Below, piece by piece: positions 21,379 through 28,640 of a DNA stretch of 29,793 nucleotides. The DNA comes from a virus. Position numbers and translations under genes: made by a program. Numbering within the stretch: position 1 is the first letter of the stretch; every line of letters begins with the position of its first letter. Where the stretch lies: positions 1 through 29,793 of the IMG/VR virus record IMGVR_UViG_3300032173_000024; one strand, given 5' to 3'. The notes beneath the pieces were generated by a model. It was given only the letters and a program-made list of their open reading frames with translations, had not been told where the DNA came from and did no database searches.

Positions 21379-21527
21379 CGCTACAGCAGCGAGTGATCGC
21401 GGCCGCACACGCCGTTCGCGTCTTCGTCGATGACGACGCTCGGCTGGCGATGATCGGCGTCGCGCTGGCCTTGATCGTCATCGTGTGGGCCTCGGGCATC
21501 TCCTGGCGGAGGCGGCGCCACCGATGA
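21375..21527 (+). CDS. 50-residue membrane protein, holin or holin partner
   Basis: GTG 21375 overlaps the previous stop (GTGA), and the TGA at 21525-21527 overlaps the endolysin ATG (ATGA), which strongly supports this very short gene. The product has an N-terminal helix (QQRVIAAAHAVRVF), a charged DDDAR segment, one transmembrane segment (LAMIGVALALIVIVWASGI) and a basic tail (WRRRRHR). One anchor with a basic cytoplasmic end fits a small holin or a regulator of one. No family is recognised. Confidence 0.7.
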   Translation: MTLQQRVIAAAHAVRVFVDDDARLAMIGVALALIVIVWASGISWRRRRHR

Positions 21528-22138
21528 CCGTCACCAACCGCATCGCCGAGTGCATGGCACCCAACCCGCTCCCGGTCGTCCACCCGCTCAAGTGGATCGT
21601 GATCCACAAGACGAGCCTCGCCGAGCTCGAGCCGCACAACCCGAAGCCGATCGCCGACGACGTGCTCGACGGGCCGTTGCTCGTGTCCGCGTTCTGCCGT
21701 GGACCGATGGGCTTCTACACGACGAACCGCGCGCCTTACCACGTGCTCGTCAGGACCACCGGTGCCGCCGAGCAGATGCTCGCGCTCGACCGCGTCGGGG
21801 CGCACGCGCGCCGCTACAACTATGCCTCGCTCGCCGTCGCCGTCGTCGGCGAGACTCCCAACCGCGCGCAGTACGAGTCGCTGGTGCGTGTCTGTGCCGA
21901 GCTGGCCCTCTACGCCCGCGCGCCGATCGTCGGTCACACCGACTTGCCCAACGCTTCGGTCGATCCCGCCAAGCGCTGCCCTGGCGGCGGCCTCTCGATC
22001 CCTGAGCTCACGCTCGCCGTGCGCTCCCGGCTCCAACTCAACGCAGGAAGTTCGTGGCGTGCTCTGCCCACTCGCGAGGTTGAGCGGCGAATGTTTGCCG
22101 CTGGCTATCAACTGTTGTCGGCGATTTCGCCGACGTAG
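21524..22138 (+). CDS. Endolysin: N-acetylmuramoyl-L-alanine amidase
   Basis: The product is 204 residues, an Amidase_2/PGRP-type zinc enzyme that cuts the bond between muramic acid and the peptide in peptidoglycan. Zinc ligands fit H28 (WIVIHKTS), H138 (IVGHTDLP) and C152 (KRCPGGG). PYHVLVRTTG and YNYASLAVAVVGE are the other usual blocks. No signal peptide is visible, so release needs a holin, for which adjacent genes are candidates. ATG 21524 is chosen for the ATGA overlap; the longer frame upstream is a shadow. The ~45 residues after the catalytic domain show no clear cell-wall-binding repeat. Confidence 0.9.
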   Translation: MTVTNRIAECMAPNPLPVVHPLKWIVIHKTSLAELEPHNPKPIADDVLDGPLLVSAFCRGPMGFYTTNRAPYHVLVRTTGAAEQMLALDRVGAHARRYNYASLAVAVVGETPNRAQYESLVRVCAELALYARAPIVGHTDLPNASVDPAKRCPGGGLSIPELTLAVRSRLQLNAGSSWRALPTREVERRMFAAGYQLLSAISPT

Positions 22139-22148
22139 GAGCTCCATC

Positions 22149-22640
22149 ATGCTGGACCAGATTCTTGCGTACGCAGTCCCCGCTCTCGTCATGGCGCTCG
22201 TGCCCTACGTGGGCATCGGTATCCACGCGCTCGTGTCCCTGGTGCGCAGCAAGGCCAAGGTGCAGGAGACCGGCGCCGCGAGCGACATGCTTGACTTCTT
22301 CTCTGGCGCCGCCGAGCAGGCCGTCAACCTTGTCGCGCAGACCTACGCCAATGACATCAAGGCCAGGGGGCCGGAGGCGTTCACGAAGTCGGCGCAGCTC
22401 GAGTCTCTCCGCAAGGCGGTCGACGCGACCAAGGTGCTCGGCGCCGCGCAGCTCCCGGCGCTCACCGCGATGCTCGCCAAGAGCGGGCTCGACCTCAACG
22501 ACTACCTAGCGCGCCTGATCGAGGCGAAGCTCGGCGAGCAGAAGCAGGCCACGAGCTCGCCCGGGCTGCCGGCGTTCTACGCCTCGCCCGAGGTCATCGC
22601 GAAGTTGGCATCCGAGGCAGCCGCGAAGCTCAAGGGCTAG
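22149..22640 (+). CDS. LLH-like holin
   Basis: The product is 163 residues with a TAGGAG ribosome site. The ATG at 22149 is chosen; the open frame further upstream is a shadow of the endolysin. Residues 2-32 form a long hydrophobic segment (LAYAVPALVMALVPYVG onward). The soluble part has an ASDMLDFFSGAAEQAVNLVAQ helix and a LNDYLARLIEAKLGEQKQ end, the layout of the LLH holin family (one N-terminal anchor, helical body, 'IEA' C-terminus). It follows the endolysin, so this phage has up to three small membrane proteins around one amidase. Confidence 0.68.
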   Translation: MLDQILAYAVPALVMALVPYVGIGIHALVSLVRSKAKVQETGAASDMLDFFSGAAEQAVNLVAQTYANDIKARGPEAFTKSAQLESLRKAVDATKVLGAAQLPALTAMLAKSGLDLNDYLARLIEAKLGEQKQATSSPGLPAFYASPEVIAKLASEAAAKLKG

Positions 22641-22667
22641 CTCATCACGCAGTAGGAGATCACGACA

Positions 22668-23096
22668 ATGGCACTCGTACTTTCAGACGTTGGGGCGAAC
22701 GCCCTCTTGGTCGCCTACTACAACAACACCCGGCCGGGCGGCGGCAACAATCACACGCTCAAGCTCTACACCAACGACTACACGCCGCTGGACTCGAGCA
22801 CGGCCGGGAGTTTCACCGTTGCAACCGGCGGTGGCTACGCCGACAAGGCGCTGACCAACGGCTCGTGGACGCCCTCGCAGGTCGGCGGCATTCAGCAGGT
22901 GGCCTACGCGCAGCAGGTCTTCACCTTCACCGGCGCACTGACTGGCAACCCGACGCTCTACGGCTATTATGTGGTCGACGGCGACGGCGTGCTTGTCTAC
23001 GCCGAGCGCTTCGCGATCAACTTCACGCCGGCGAACAACGGTGACCATGCCGACGTGACGCTCAAGTTCCAGCTCTCGAAGGGCACGCCCACCTAG
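22668..23096 (+). CDS. Small tail-fibre-region structural protein
   Basis: The product is 142 residues with a GTAGGAGA ribosome site. It begins MALVLSDVGANALLVAYYNNT and continues NNHTLKLYTNDYTPLDSS, a beginning shared by a family of short phage proteins encoded among tail fibre genes. The rest is beta-rich, with alternating strands (QQVFTFTGALTGNPTLYGYYVV; DADVTLKFQL-like end). No membrane segment or cysteine is present. It is probably a virion or fibre accessory protein; the exact role is unknown. Confidence 0.68.
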   Translation: MALVLSDVGANALLVAYYNNTRPGGGNNHTLKLYTNDYTPLDSSTAGSFTVATGGGYADKALTNGSWTPSQVGGIQQVAYAQQVFTFTGALTGNPTLYGYYVVDGDGVLVYAERFAINFTPANNGDHADVTLKFQLSKGTPT

Positions 23097-23108
23097 GAGC
23101 CGACAGCC

Positions 23109-25253
23109 ATGGCCGACAACGTCAACTACAACCCCGCGGGCGCGACGCCGATCGCCACAGACGACATCGGCGGCGTGCAGCACCAGCGCGTCAAGCTCAC
23201 GCTCGGCACCGACGGCGTCAGCGATGGCGACGTGTCTCTCACGAATCCGATGCCCGTGCACCTCGAGCTGCAGCACACCGTCATCGACTCGAGCACGACG
23301 CCGCTCAGCAACGGCGCGAGCTACACGACGCCGTGGTTCGATGCGCAGCACCAGGGCCAGAACTTCACGCTCGTCGCCGTGACCGACAAGGCTGGCAAGG
23401 TCGAGCATGAGGAGTCGCTCGACGGGTCGACCGTGGCGTGGTCACACGAGACGCCGTACATGGCTGGCGAGTCGTACCGCGTCCACCACGATTCGTTCGC
23501 GCGCTACTCGCGCTTTCGGTTCACCAACGACTCGGGCTCGGCACAGTCGTCGCTGTTCTTCTCGGTGATGCAGTCGATGAGCGCGCAGGCTTCCGTGGCG
23601 CAGAACGCCTATGCGATCTCGACCTCGCAAACGCCGCTCGGCATCGCCGGGGAATGGACCTCGCAGGCCTACGACACAAAGATCGGCGGCATGGCGTTGA
23701 CGATGTTCTTCGTGGCCGACGTCGCGGCGACGCTCTATCTCGAAGAGTCCGTCGACGGCGTGACGTGGGACGTGACCGCGTCGGCGCCGTATCCGGGGAC
23801 CATCGTCTTCAATGAGATGCACGTCGCGCACGCCAACTTCTTCAGGGTCCGCGTGGTCAACGGCGGTACGGGCCAGGCGTTCATGCGCGTCCAAGTCGTG
23901 CAACGGTTCAGCGGCATCCCGTGGAAGATCAAGCTCGACGAGTACGGCAACGCAGTGACCCAGGGCAGCGACGCGCCGTGGGAGGTCACGGGCACGCGGG
24001 ACAACAACTCGTCGGTCCCGGGCACAGCACTGACCGCCGTAGCTGGTGCGCTATGCCGCGCGTCGGTTCCGACCTACAGCGACGGCAACCTAGTGCTGCC
24101 CACGGTCACGACAGCGGGAGACACGCGCGTCACGCTCGACGGCGAGACGGTGGCGCTCGCGGCGGGGACAGCGAACATCGGCGATGTCGACGTGCTCACG
24201 CTCCCCGCAGGCACCGTCGCCGGTGGCACCTCGCTCCCGAGCGGGTCCAACAACATCGGTGACGTGGATGTCGCGACCCTCCCTTCAGGCACCGTCGCCG
24301 GTTCGGCCACCCTGCCCGCGGGCAGCAACAACATCGGTGATGTCGACGTGCTCACCGTCCCGGCCGACCCCTTCGGCGTCAACGCCGACGCTATCGTAGC
24401 CGCCGGCGCGGCCGGCAGCATCCAGGGCAAACTCAGGCGCGCGACCCAGGGGCTCGAAGACCTCAAGAGCTTGATCGTGCTCGCGGCCGGGACCGCAGCG
24501 ATCGGCAAGTTGGCCGCGAACAGCGGCGTCGACATCGGCGACGTTGACGTTCTCACGCTGCCCGCGGACCCGCTCGGCGCGAATGCGGATGCCATCGTGG
24601 CGGCCGGCGCCGTCGGCTCGCTCTCGGCGAAGATGCGACGGATGACGCAGGGCCTCGAGGACCTCAAGACGCTCATCGTGCTCGGCGCGGGCTCGGCGGC
24701 CATAGGCAAGCTCGCTGCCAACTCTGGCGTAGACATCGGCGACGTGGACGTGGCGAGCTTGACGGGCGGCACCATCGCGCACGACGCGGCCGACAGCGGC
24801 AACCCGATCAAGACGGGAGCTCGAGCCGTCTCGAGCTTGGCCACGGCAACGCTCGTTGCGGCGGCCGACCGCTCCGATGCGATCGCCGACCTCGACGGCG
24901 CGCATATCGTCAAGCAGCTCTGCCCCTCGGCCGACATCAAGAATGAGCGCATCGCCGACACGGCCGGGACCTCGGCGGCATGCACCGTCTTCGCGGCGGC
25001 GGCGAGCTTGCGCAACTACATCACGACGATCGCGATCTTCAACAGCTCGGCGACGGATGCATTTGTCGACTTCCGCGACGGCGCGGCGGGTGCCATCCTG
25101 TTCACCGCCCCGGCGCCGAAGGGCGGCGGCTCGGTCATCACGTTCCCGGTGCCGTTGCGCCAGCCCACGGTCAACACGGCGCTCGCCTACGACGTGAGCG
25201 CGGCGATCACGACCATGTACATCTCGCTCGTCGGATTCCAGTCGAAGGCCTGA
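23109..25253 (+). CDS. Large tail fibre protein with tandem repeats
   Basis: The product is 714 residues with an AGGAG site. Residues about 60-160 and 170-275 are a duplicated beta domain (EESLDGST at 101 and EESVDGVT at 212). From residue 356 come three units of about 24 residues around NIGDVDV and TLP-SG-TVAG. Next are two units of exactly 67 residues (DNA 24363-24563 and 24564-24764, about 79 percent identical), each with a helical part (RR-TQGLEDLK-LIVL) and ending GVDIGDVDV. The C-terminus is a separate beta domain (LRNYITTIAIFNSS; FVDFRDGAAGAILF). The pattern suggests a trimeric shaft with a receptor-binding or attachment end. Confidence 0.75.
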   Translation: MADNVNYNPAGATPIATDDIGGVQHQRVKLTLGTDGVSDGDVSLTNPMPVHLELQHTVIDSSTTPLSNGASYTTPWFDAQHQGQNFTLVAVTDKAGKVEHEESLDGSTVAWSHETPYMAGESYRVHHDSFARYSRFRFTNDSGSAQSSLFFSVMQSMSAQASVAQNAYAISTSQTPLGIAGEWTSQAYDTKIGGMALTMFFVADVAATLYLEESVDGVTWDVTASAPYPGTIVFNEMHVAHANFFRVRVVNGGTGQAFMRVQVVQRFSGIPWKIKLDEYGNAVTQGSDAPWEVTGTRDNNSSVPGTALTAVAGALCRASVPTYSDGNLVLPTVTTAGDTRVTLDGETVALAAGTANIGDVDVLTLPAGTVAGGTSLPSGSNNIGDVDVATLPSGTVAGSATLPAGSNNIGDVDVLTVPADPFGVNADAIVAAGAAGSIQGKLRRATQGLEDLKSLIVLAAGTAAIGKLAANSGVDIGDVDVLTLPADPLGANADAIVAAGAVGSLSAKMRRMTQGLEDLKTLIVLGAGSAAIGKLAANSGVDIGDVDVASLTGGTIAHDAADSGNPIKTGARAVSSLATATLVAAADRSDAIADLDGAHIVKQLCPSADIKNERIADTAGTSAACTVFAAAASLRNYITTIAIFNSSATDAFVDFRDGAAGAILFTAPAPKGGGSVITFPVPLRQPTVNTALAYDVSAAITTMYISLVGFQSKA
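24174..24764 (+). repeat. Coding repeats in the tail fibre gene
   Basis: Three units of roughly 75 bases (each starting near an AACATCGG copy) are followed by two adjacent units of exactly 201 bases at 24363 and 24564. All keep the reading frame, and differences are mostly conservative, so selection acts on the protein. Unit number could vary between related phages by recombination. Confidence 0.85.
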
Positions 25254-25256
25254 GCG

Positions 25257-25946
25257 ATGGCAACGCGGCTCTACATGCCCGCGAGCGGCTCGCCGCCCAT
25301 GGCGAGCTTGGCCTATGACGCCAACTGGGAGTTGCCGACAGGCTCAGCGCCGAGCGTCGCGCGCCTCCCGTGCTTCACAACCAAGCAAGACACCGCGCTG
25401 GCTACGTCGACGCTCGCATGGACCGCTGCGACCACGCAGCAGTGGTGCTGGTGGCAGTACCAGAGCGACACGCTACAGGACGCGTTCTCATTCACGACGG
25501 CGCACACGATCTCGATGGTCGTCGGGAAGTGCGCCGAGACGACGACGAGTGGCGACACGCATCTCGCCTTCTCGCTGCGCGTTGTCAGTGGCGACGGCTC
25601 GGTAGTGCGCGGAACGCTGTTGCTCTACCACGCGACCTCGACCGAGTTTGCCTTGATGGCCGCCGCGGCCACGGCGATCCACTCGGCGCGCGCGTTCGGC
25701 GCCAACGTCAACGCTTTGGCTGGCGACCGGCTCGTCATGGAGATCGGGCTCCACGGCTTCACGCCTGCGCTCGAGAACATCCAGATGCGCGTCGGCGACC
25801 CGACCGCGGCAGCCGACTTCGCGCTGACCGCCGGCCTCACGACTGACCTTTGCCCGTGGTGGGAGATTTCGCCCACCGTGACCTTTGGCACGCCTGCCGC
25901 TGGCGGGTTTCCGGGCAGCCTTGGCTTGCTCGGCGTAGGAGTCTGA
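25257..25946 (+). CDS. Fibre-region structural protein
   Basis: The product is 229 residues, starting three bases after the previous stop. The start MATRLYMPASGSPPMASLAYDANWE is of a type met in several phage tail-region proteins. The body is strand-rich (WCWWQYQSDTLQDAFSFTTA; HLAFSLRVVSGDGSVVRGTLLLY; RLVMEIGLHG), consistent with a jelly-roll or galactose-binding-like domain. The last 25 residues are Gly/Pro-rich (TPAAGGFPGSLGLLGVGV). Probably a virion accessory or adhesin. No named family is recognised. Confidence 0.68.
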   Translation: MATRLYMPASGSPPMASLAYDANWELPTGSAPSVARLPCFTTKQDTALATSTLAWTAATTQQWCWWQYQSDTLQDAFSFTTAHTISMVVGKCAETTTSGDTHLAFSLRVVSGDGSVVRGTLLLYHATSTEFALMAAAATAIHSARAFGANVNALAGDRLVMEIGLHGFTPALENIQMRVGDPTAAADFALTAGLTTDLCPWWEISPTVTFGTPAAGGFPGSLGLLGVGV

Positions 25947-25948
25947 CC

Positions 25949-26233
25949 ATGGCCGGGACGCTGAAGTACATCTCGCAGCAAGAGGACAACCAGTCGATCG
26001 CCGTGACCGTCGAGTACGCGACGAACGACGCCGCGGCCATCACGTGGCAGGAGGTCGAGAGCTTCCCGCGCGAGCGCTTCACCTCGTTTTCGAGCGCATC
26101 GCAGTTCCACACCGAGGTCATGTTGCCAGGCGCCGCGATCAAGATCAAAGCGCGCCGAGCTCTGCGCATCGCCCGCGACGCGGCAGCGACGGCCATCACG
26201 GCTGCGACCGTCTACACGGTGCCCGACACCTAG
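25949..26233 (+). CDS. Small unknown beta protein in the fibre block
   Basis: The product is 94 residues. ATG 25949 is chosen because it follows the previous stop by two bases and because the open frame before it is a shadow. The pattern QSIAVTVEYATNDAAAITWQEV suggests strands of a small beta-sandwich, followed by a charged helix (IKIKARRALRIARDAAATAI). No signal peptide, cysteine or membrane segment. The gene lies between two fibre-region genes on the same strand, so a structural role is likely, but it is not recognised. Confidence 0.6.
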   Translation: MAGTLKYISQQEDNQSIAVTVEYATNDAAAITWQEVESFPRERFTSFSSASQFHTEVMLPGAAIKIKARRALRIARDAAATAITAATVYTVPDT

Positions 26234-26243
26234 GGAATAGCCG

Positions 26244-26813
26244 ATGCCTCTTCTCCCTCTACTCGCCAGCGTCACCATCCAGGTGCTCACCCTCACAGGA
26301 GACGGCGGCGCACTTGCCGGCGGCGAGGCTGGCGTAGCCTTCGGTACGGCTGGTGTGCAGTCGCTAGTTGTCGACGGCGACGGGGGCGGGCTCGCCGGCG
26401 GCACGGCTGGCGTGTTGTTCGCCGTCCAACCGGCCACCTCGGGCGGCGGCGTTGTCGGCGGCGCGGCCGCGCAGCTCCGAGCGGTCGTCGTGTCGTCGGC
26501 GGGCGGAGGGGTAGCCGGAGGCGAGGCGCTGGTCGCCTTCGAGCTCGCCGGCGCTCAGTCGCTCGTCGTTGTCGGTGACGGCGGGGCGGTCTCTGGCGGC
26601 GCTGCGGTCGTCGCTGTCGGCCGCGTGCTCACGGTCACCGGCGCGGGCGGGTGCGTCGCCGGCGGGGCGGCTGACGTCATAGTGCCGACTCCGTTCTACG
26701 TGCCGATTCTGCCGACCTCGGCGGCCGTGACTCCGACGCCAATGTTCGCAGACGCCCGAGCGGGCACGACGGTCGCCGCTACGGCTGGCGGCTTCACGGT
26801 GGAGGTGGGTTGA
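26244..26813 (+). CDS. Glycine-repeat adhesin-like protein
   Basis: The product is 189 residues. Six glycine-rich units (starting near residues 19, 45, 66, 86, 111 and 133) share the form G-x-GG-x-(V/L)-x-GG-x-A and are spaced 20-26 residues apart, separated by hydrophobic strand-like segments (VQSLVVDG, RAVVVSSA, AQSLVVVG). The last 45 residues are Pro/Thr-rich. Glycine-rich motifs of this kind recall the polyglycine-II sandwich of T-even adhesin gp38, or a small beta-solenoid; both comparisons are inference. The stop overlaps the next ATG (TGATG). Confidence 0.65.
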   Translation: MPLLPLLASVTIQVLTLTGDGGALAGGEAGVAFGTAGVQSLVVDGDGGGLAGGTAGVLFAVQPATSGGGVVGGAAAQLRAVVVSSAGGGVAGGEALVAFELAGAQSLVVVGDGGAVSGGAAVVAVGRVLTVTGAGGCVAGGAADVIVPTPFYVPILPTSAAVTPTPMFADARAGTTVAATAGGFTVEVG

Positions 26814-27157
26814 TGAGCACGATCCAGATCACGCAGGGCGACACCTACCCCCCTTTGCGGGCCACGCTCTCCGACAGCGTCGGGCCGATCGACCTCACCG
26901 GCGCCACCGTGACGCTCGTGATTCGGCCGCGCCTGTCGTCTGGCGGTCCCGTCGTCGGAGGGGCATGCGCGATCACTCCCCCCGCGTCGTCTGGTGTCGT
27001 CACCTACGACTGGCAGACCGGCGACACCGACACGCCTGGCGAGTATCTCGCCGAGTGGCACGTGCTCAGCGGCACCGATCAGTGGACCGTGCCGAGCTCG
27101 GGCTCGCTGACGTTGACGATTCGTCCGCAGCTCGCGGGAATTGTCGCCCCTCCGTAG
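26813..27157 (+). CDS. BppU-like N-terminal-domain protein
   Basis: The product is 114 residues; ATG 26813 overlaps the previous stop. The sequence ITQGDTYPPLRATLSD, then VDLTG-type PIDLTGATVTLVIRPR, then GVVTYDWQTGDTDTPGEYLAEWHV matches the Ig-like N-terminal domain found in phage upper baseplate proteins (BppU) and similar small proteins. That domain usually holds a fibre to the tail tip. Here it stands alone, as the last gene of the rightward structural operon. The 163-base gap to 27320 separates it from the convergent integrase gene and shows no convincing terminator. Confidence 0.65.
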   Translation: MSTIQITQGDTYPPLRATLSDSVGPIDLTGATVTLVIRPRLSSGGPVVGGACAITPPASSGVVTYDWQTGDTDTPGEYLAEWHVLSGTDQWTVPSSGSLTLTIRPQLAGIVAPP

Positions 27158-27320
27158 CCCGCCGCCTCGCTTGCGGAGCGCCACCCACGGCGCGTTTTCG
27201 TGGTCGTGTCCTGGTGCTGAGGTCGGCTACGGCTTGCGCGCGTCCTGGGGCAACGTGGTGCGATTCACACGTCGCTGGCTGCTCGAGCAAACGTCTCTGC
27301 CTCCGGCGCCGAGCGACCGC

Positions 27321-28640
27321 TCATCGACCGACCTTCGCCCGCGGCATGACGATGACCACGCCGCCACCCGACGCCTCGCGCTGTGCCTCAGTTGTGCCTG
27401 GGCGCATCCCATATTCGCGATTTCGCTTGTACTTTCGGGGAGGTGGCAGTAGTTCGTTGGTGGACTTAAAATCCCCTTGAGGAAACTCAGTGCGGGTTCG
27501 AGTCCCGCCCCGGGCACCACTTTTCGCGGACTTACCCTCGCTCGTGGCGTCCGCCGAGTCCGATGAATCCGTCTGGGGTGCATGAGTCTGTGCCTCAGTT
27601 GTGCCAGCGATTGCCGCCATGCGCGCGGCAAGAACGTCGGGCGGCATGCGGCCGTAGACGCGCTCGAGCATCTGCGTCGAGCCGTGGCCCATGGCCGGCG
27701 CAATGAGTTCGAGCGGCACTCCGTCACGGCGCATCCACTGCGCGAACGTGCGCCGCAGATCGTTGCTCGAACAGGGCACGAGCTTGGCGTCGGCGCATGC
27801 GGCGCGCAGCGCGTCGTCGAAGCTCTTGTAGCTCGAAGCGAAGAGCAGCTCGCCATCGCCCTGGCCGTGCTCGAGCGCGTAGGCGAGCAGGCGCCGCTGC
27901 CACGGGAGGATGATCGGGACGATGCGCCGTCGACTCGTGCGCTTGGTCCCGTGCACGCGGACGCCGAACGGCATCTCGTCGTCGCGGCGGGCCCGCGCCG
28001 TCTCCCCCCAATTCGCCGAAGTCGCTATCGCGTAGGCTGCTCGAGCGGCGTGGTCGGCGGTGAGGTTCGCGAGCAGCGTCTCGAACTCGGCCGGAGTCAA
28101 CGCGCGCTCGCGCGGCTTGTACTCGGGAGCGAAGCGGACTGGCATCACCGCATCGATGTCGCCGTGGTAGCGGCCGGCGCGCTTCGCCAGCTTGAGTGAC
28201 GCGCGCAGCGTGACGAGTTCCTTGGCGATGGTGTTCTCGGCCGCGCCCTCTCGGCGCCGCTGTGCGATGAACTGGTCCACGTGGCCGGCCTTGAGCCCGG
28301 CGAGGCGGAAGGGCACCTCGTTGCCGTTGCGGTCGACCTCGAAGATACGCTTGAGGTGGCCGGCCTTGAGCCGGTACATCCTCGCGGTCTCGATGCTGCG
28401 CTTGCCTACCGCGGCGAGCGCTTCGCGGTCGTCGATCAGCAGCCCGAGGGCGTCACTGAGCGTGGTCGGGTCCTCGGCTGCGTCACCGGCACCCTGGGCC
28501 TCTCGTTCAAACCGCCTTGCAGCAGCCTCGGCCGTGCGCTTGTCGACGCACTTGGTTGACGCCTGTCGTCGCACCCCAGCAGCGTCGTAGAACGTCGCCC
28601 GCCAGTATTTGCGGCTGCCTGTCTTGTCGACGCTTGCCAT
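27321..28640 (-). CDS. int: Tyrosine integrase, with attP inside its 3' end
   Basis: The product is 439 residues; it inserts the phage into the host chromosome. An N-terminal AP2-like arm-binding region (KYWRATFYDAAGVRRQAS) leads to a core-binding domain (about 60-175) and the catalytic domain (about 180-340). K233 (HGTKR), R296 (NDLRRTF), H319 (MGHGS) and the nucleophile Y329 (ERVYGRM) are present. The usual first Arg aligns with N210 (SANWGE), and the first His of HxxR is N293. Residues 375-394 are the antisense reading of the tRNA-Leu remnant, and ~45 more follow, so integration must change the C-terminus. A GAAAGGGG site precedes the ATG. The excisionase-like gene overlaps the 5' end. Confidence 0.92.
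   Translation of the reverse strand: MASVDKTGSRKYWRATFYDAAGVRRQASTKCVDKRTAEAAARRFEREAQGAGDAAEDPTTLSDALGLLIDDREALAAVGKRSIETARMYRLKAGHLKRIFEVDRNGNEVPFRLAGLKAGHVDQFIAQRRREGAAENTIAKELVTLRASLKLAKRAGRYHGDIDAVMPVRFAPEYKPRERALTPAEFETLLANLTADHAARAAYAIATSANWGETARARRDDEMPFGVRVHGTKRTSRRRIVPIILPWQRRLLAYALEHGQGDGELLFASSYKSFDDALRAACADAKLVPCSSNDLRRTFAQWMRRDGVPLELIAPAMGHGSTQMLERVYGRMPPDVLAARMAAIAGTTEAQTHAPQTDSSDSADATSEGKSAKSGARGGTRTRTEFPQGDFKSTNELLPPPRKYKRNREYGMRPGTTEAQREASGGGVVIVMPRAKVGR
27381..27398 (+). repeat. 18-bp arm repeat, left of att core
   Basis: CTGTGCCTCAGTTGTGCC is identical to 27588-27605. Each copy contains two TGTGCC boxes 11 bases apart, one helical turn. It lies 63 bases before the tRNA-derived core. 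This is the layout expected for arm-type integrase sites. The two copies are exactly 69 codons apart in the integrase frame. Confidence 0.6.
27462..27519 (+). other. attP core: 3' part of a tRNA-Leu(UAA) gene
   Basis: The sequence runs from the anticodon stem to CCA: anticodon TAA (27467-27469) in the loop CTTAAAA, a long variable arm (TGAG-GAAA-CTCA), T arm GCGGG-TTCGAGT-CCCGC (27492-27508), acceptor strand CCCGGGC (27509-27515), A, CCA. The matching 5' acceptor strand GCCCGGG is absent upstream, and the anticodon stem breaks at 27461 (T where G is needed). It is therefore a tRNA 3' fragment carried by the phage for integration, not a working tRNA gene. Confidence 0.85.
27588..27605 (+). repeat. 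18-bp arm repeat, right of att core
   Basis: This is the second exact copy of CTGTGCCTCAGTTGTGCC, 68 bases after the CCA end of the core and in the same orientation as the left copy. Their near-equal distances from the core (63 and 68 bases) support a role as P and P' arm sites for the integrase N-terminal domain. Confidence 0.6.

Noticed and set aside
24174-24764. Regular DNA repeats that could suggest a CRISPR array or iterons
   Set aside because: Units are 75 and 201 bases, directly adjacent without unique spacers, keep the reading frame and encode a repeat protein, so they are coding repeats.
27158-27320. A gene or terminator in the gap between the structural operon and the integrase
   Set aside because: Short frames here lack ribosome sites and the inverted repeats found are imperfect; nothing is supported.
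27420-27519. A complete tRNA-Leu gene
   Set aside because: The 3' part is perfect, but the 5' acceptor strand GCCCGGG and a proper D arm are missing and the anticodon stem is broken at 27461; it fits an attachment-site fragment.
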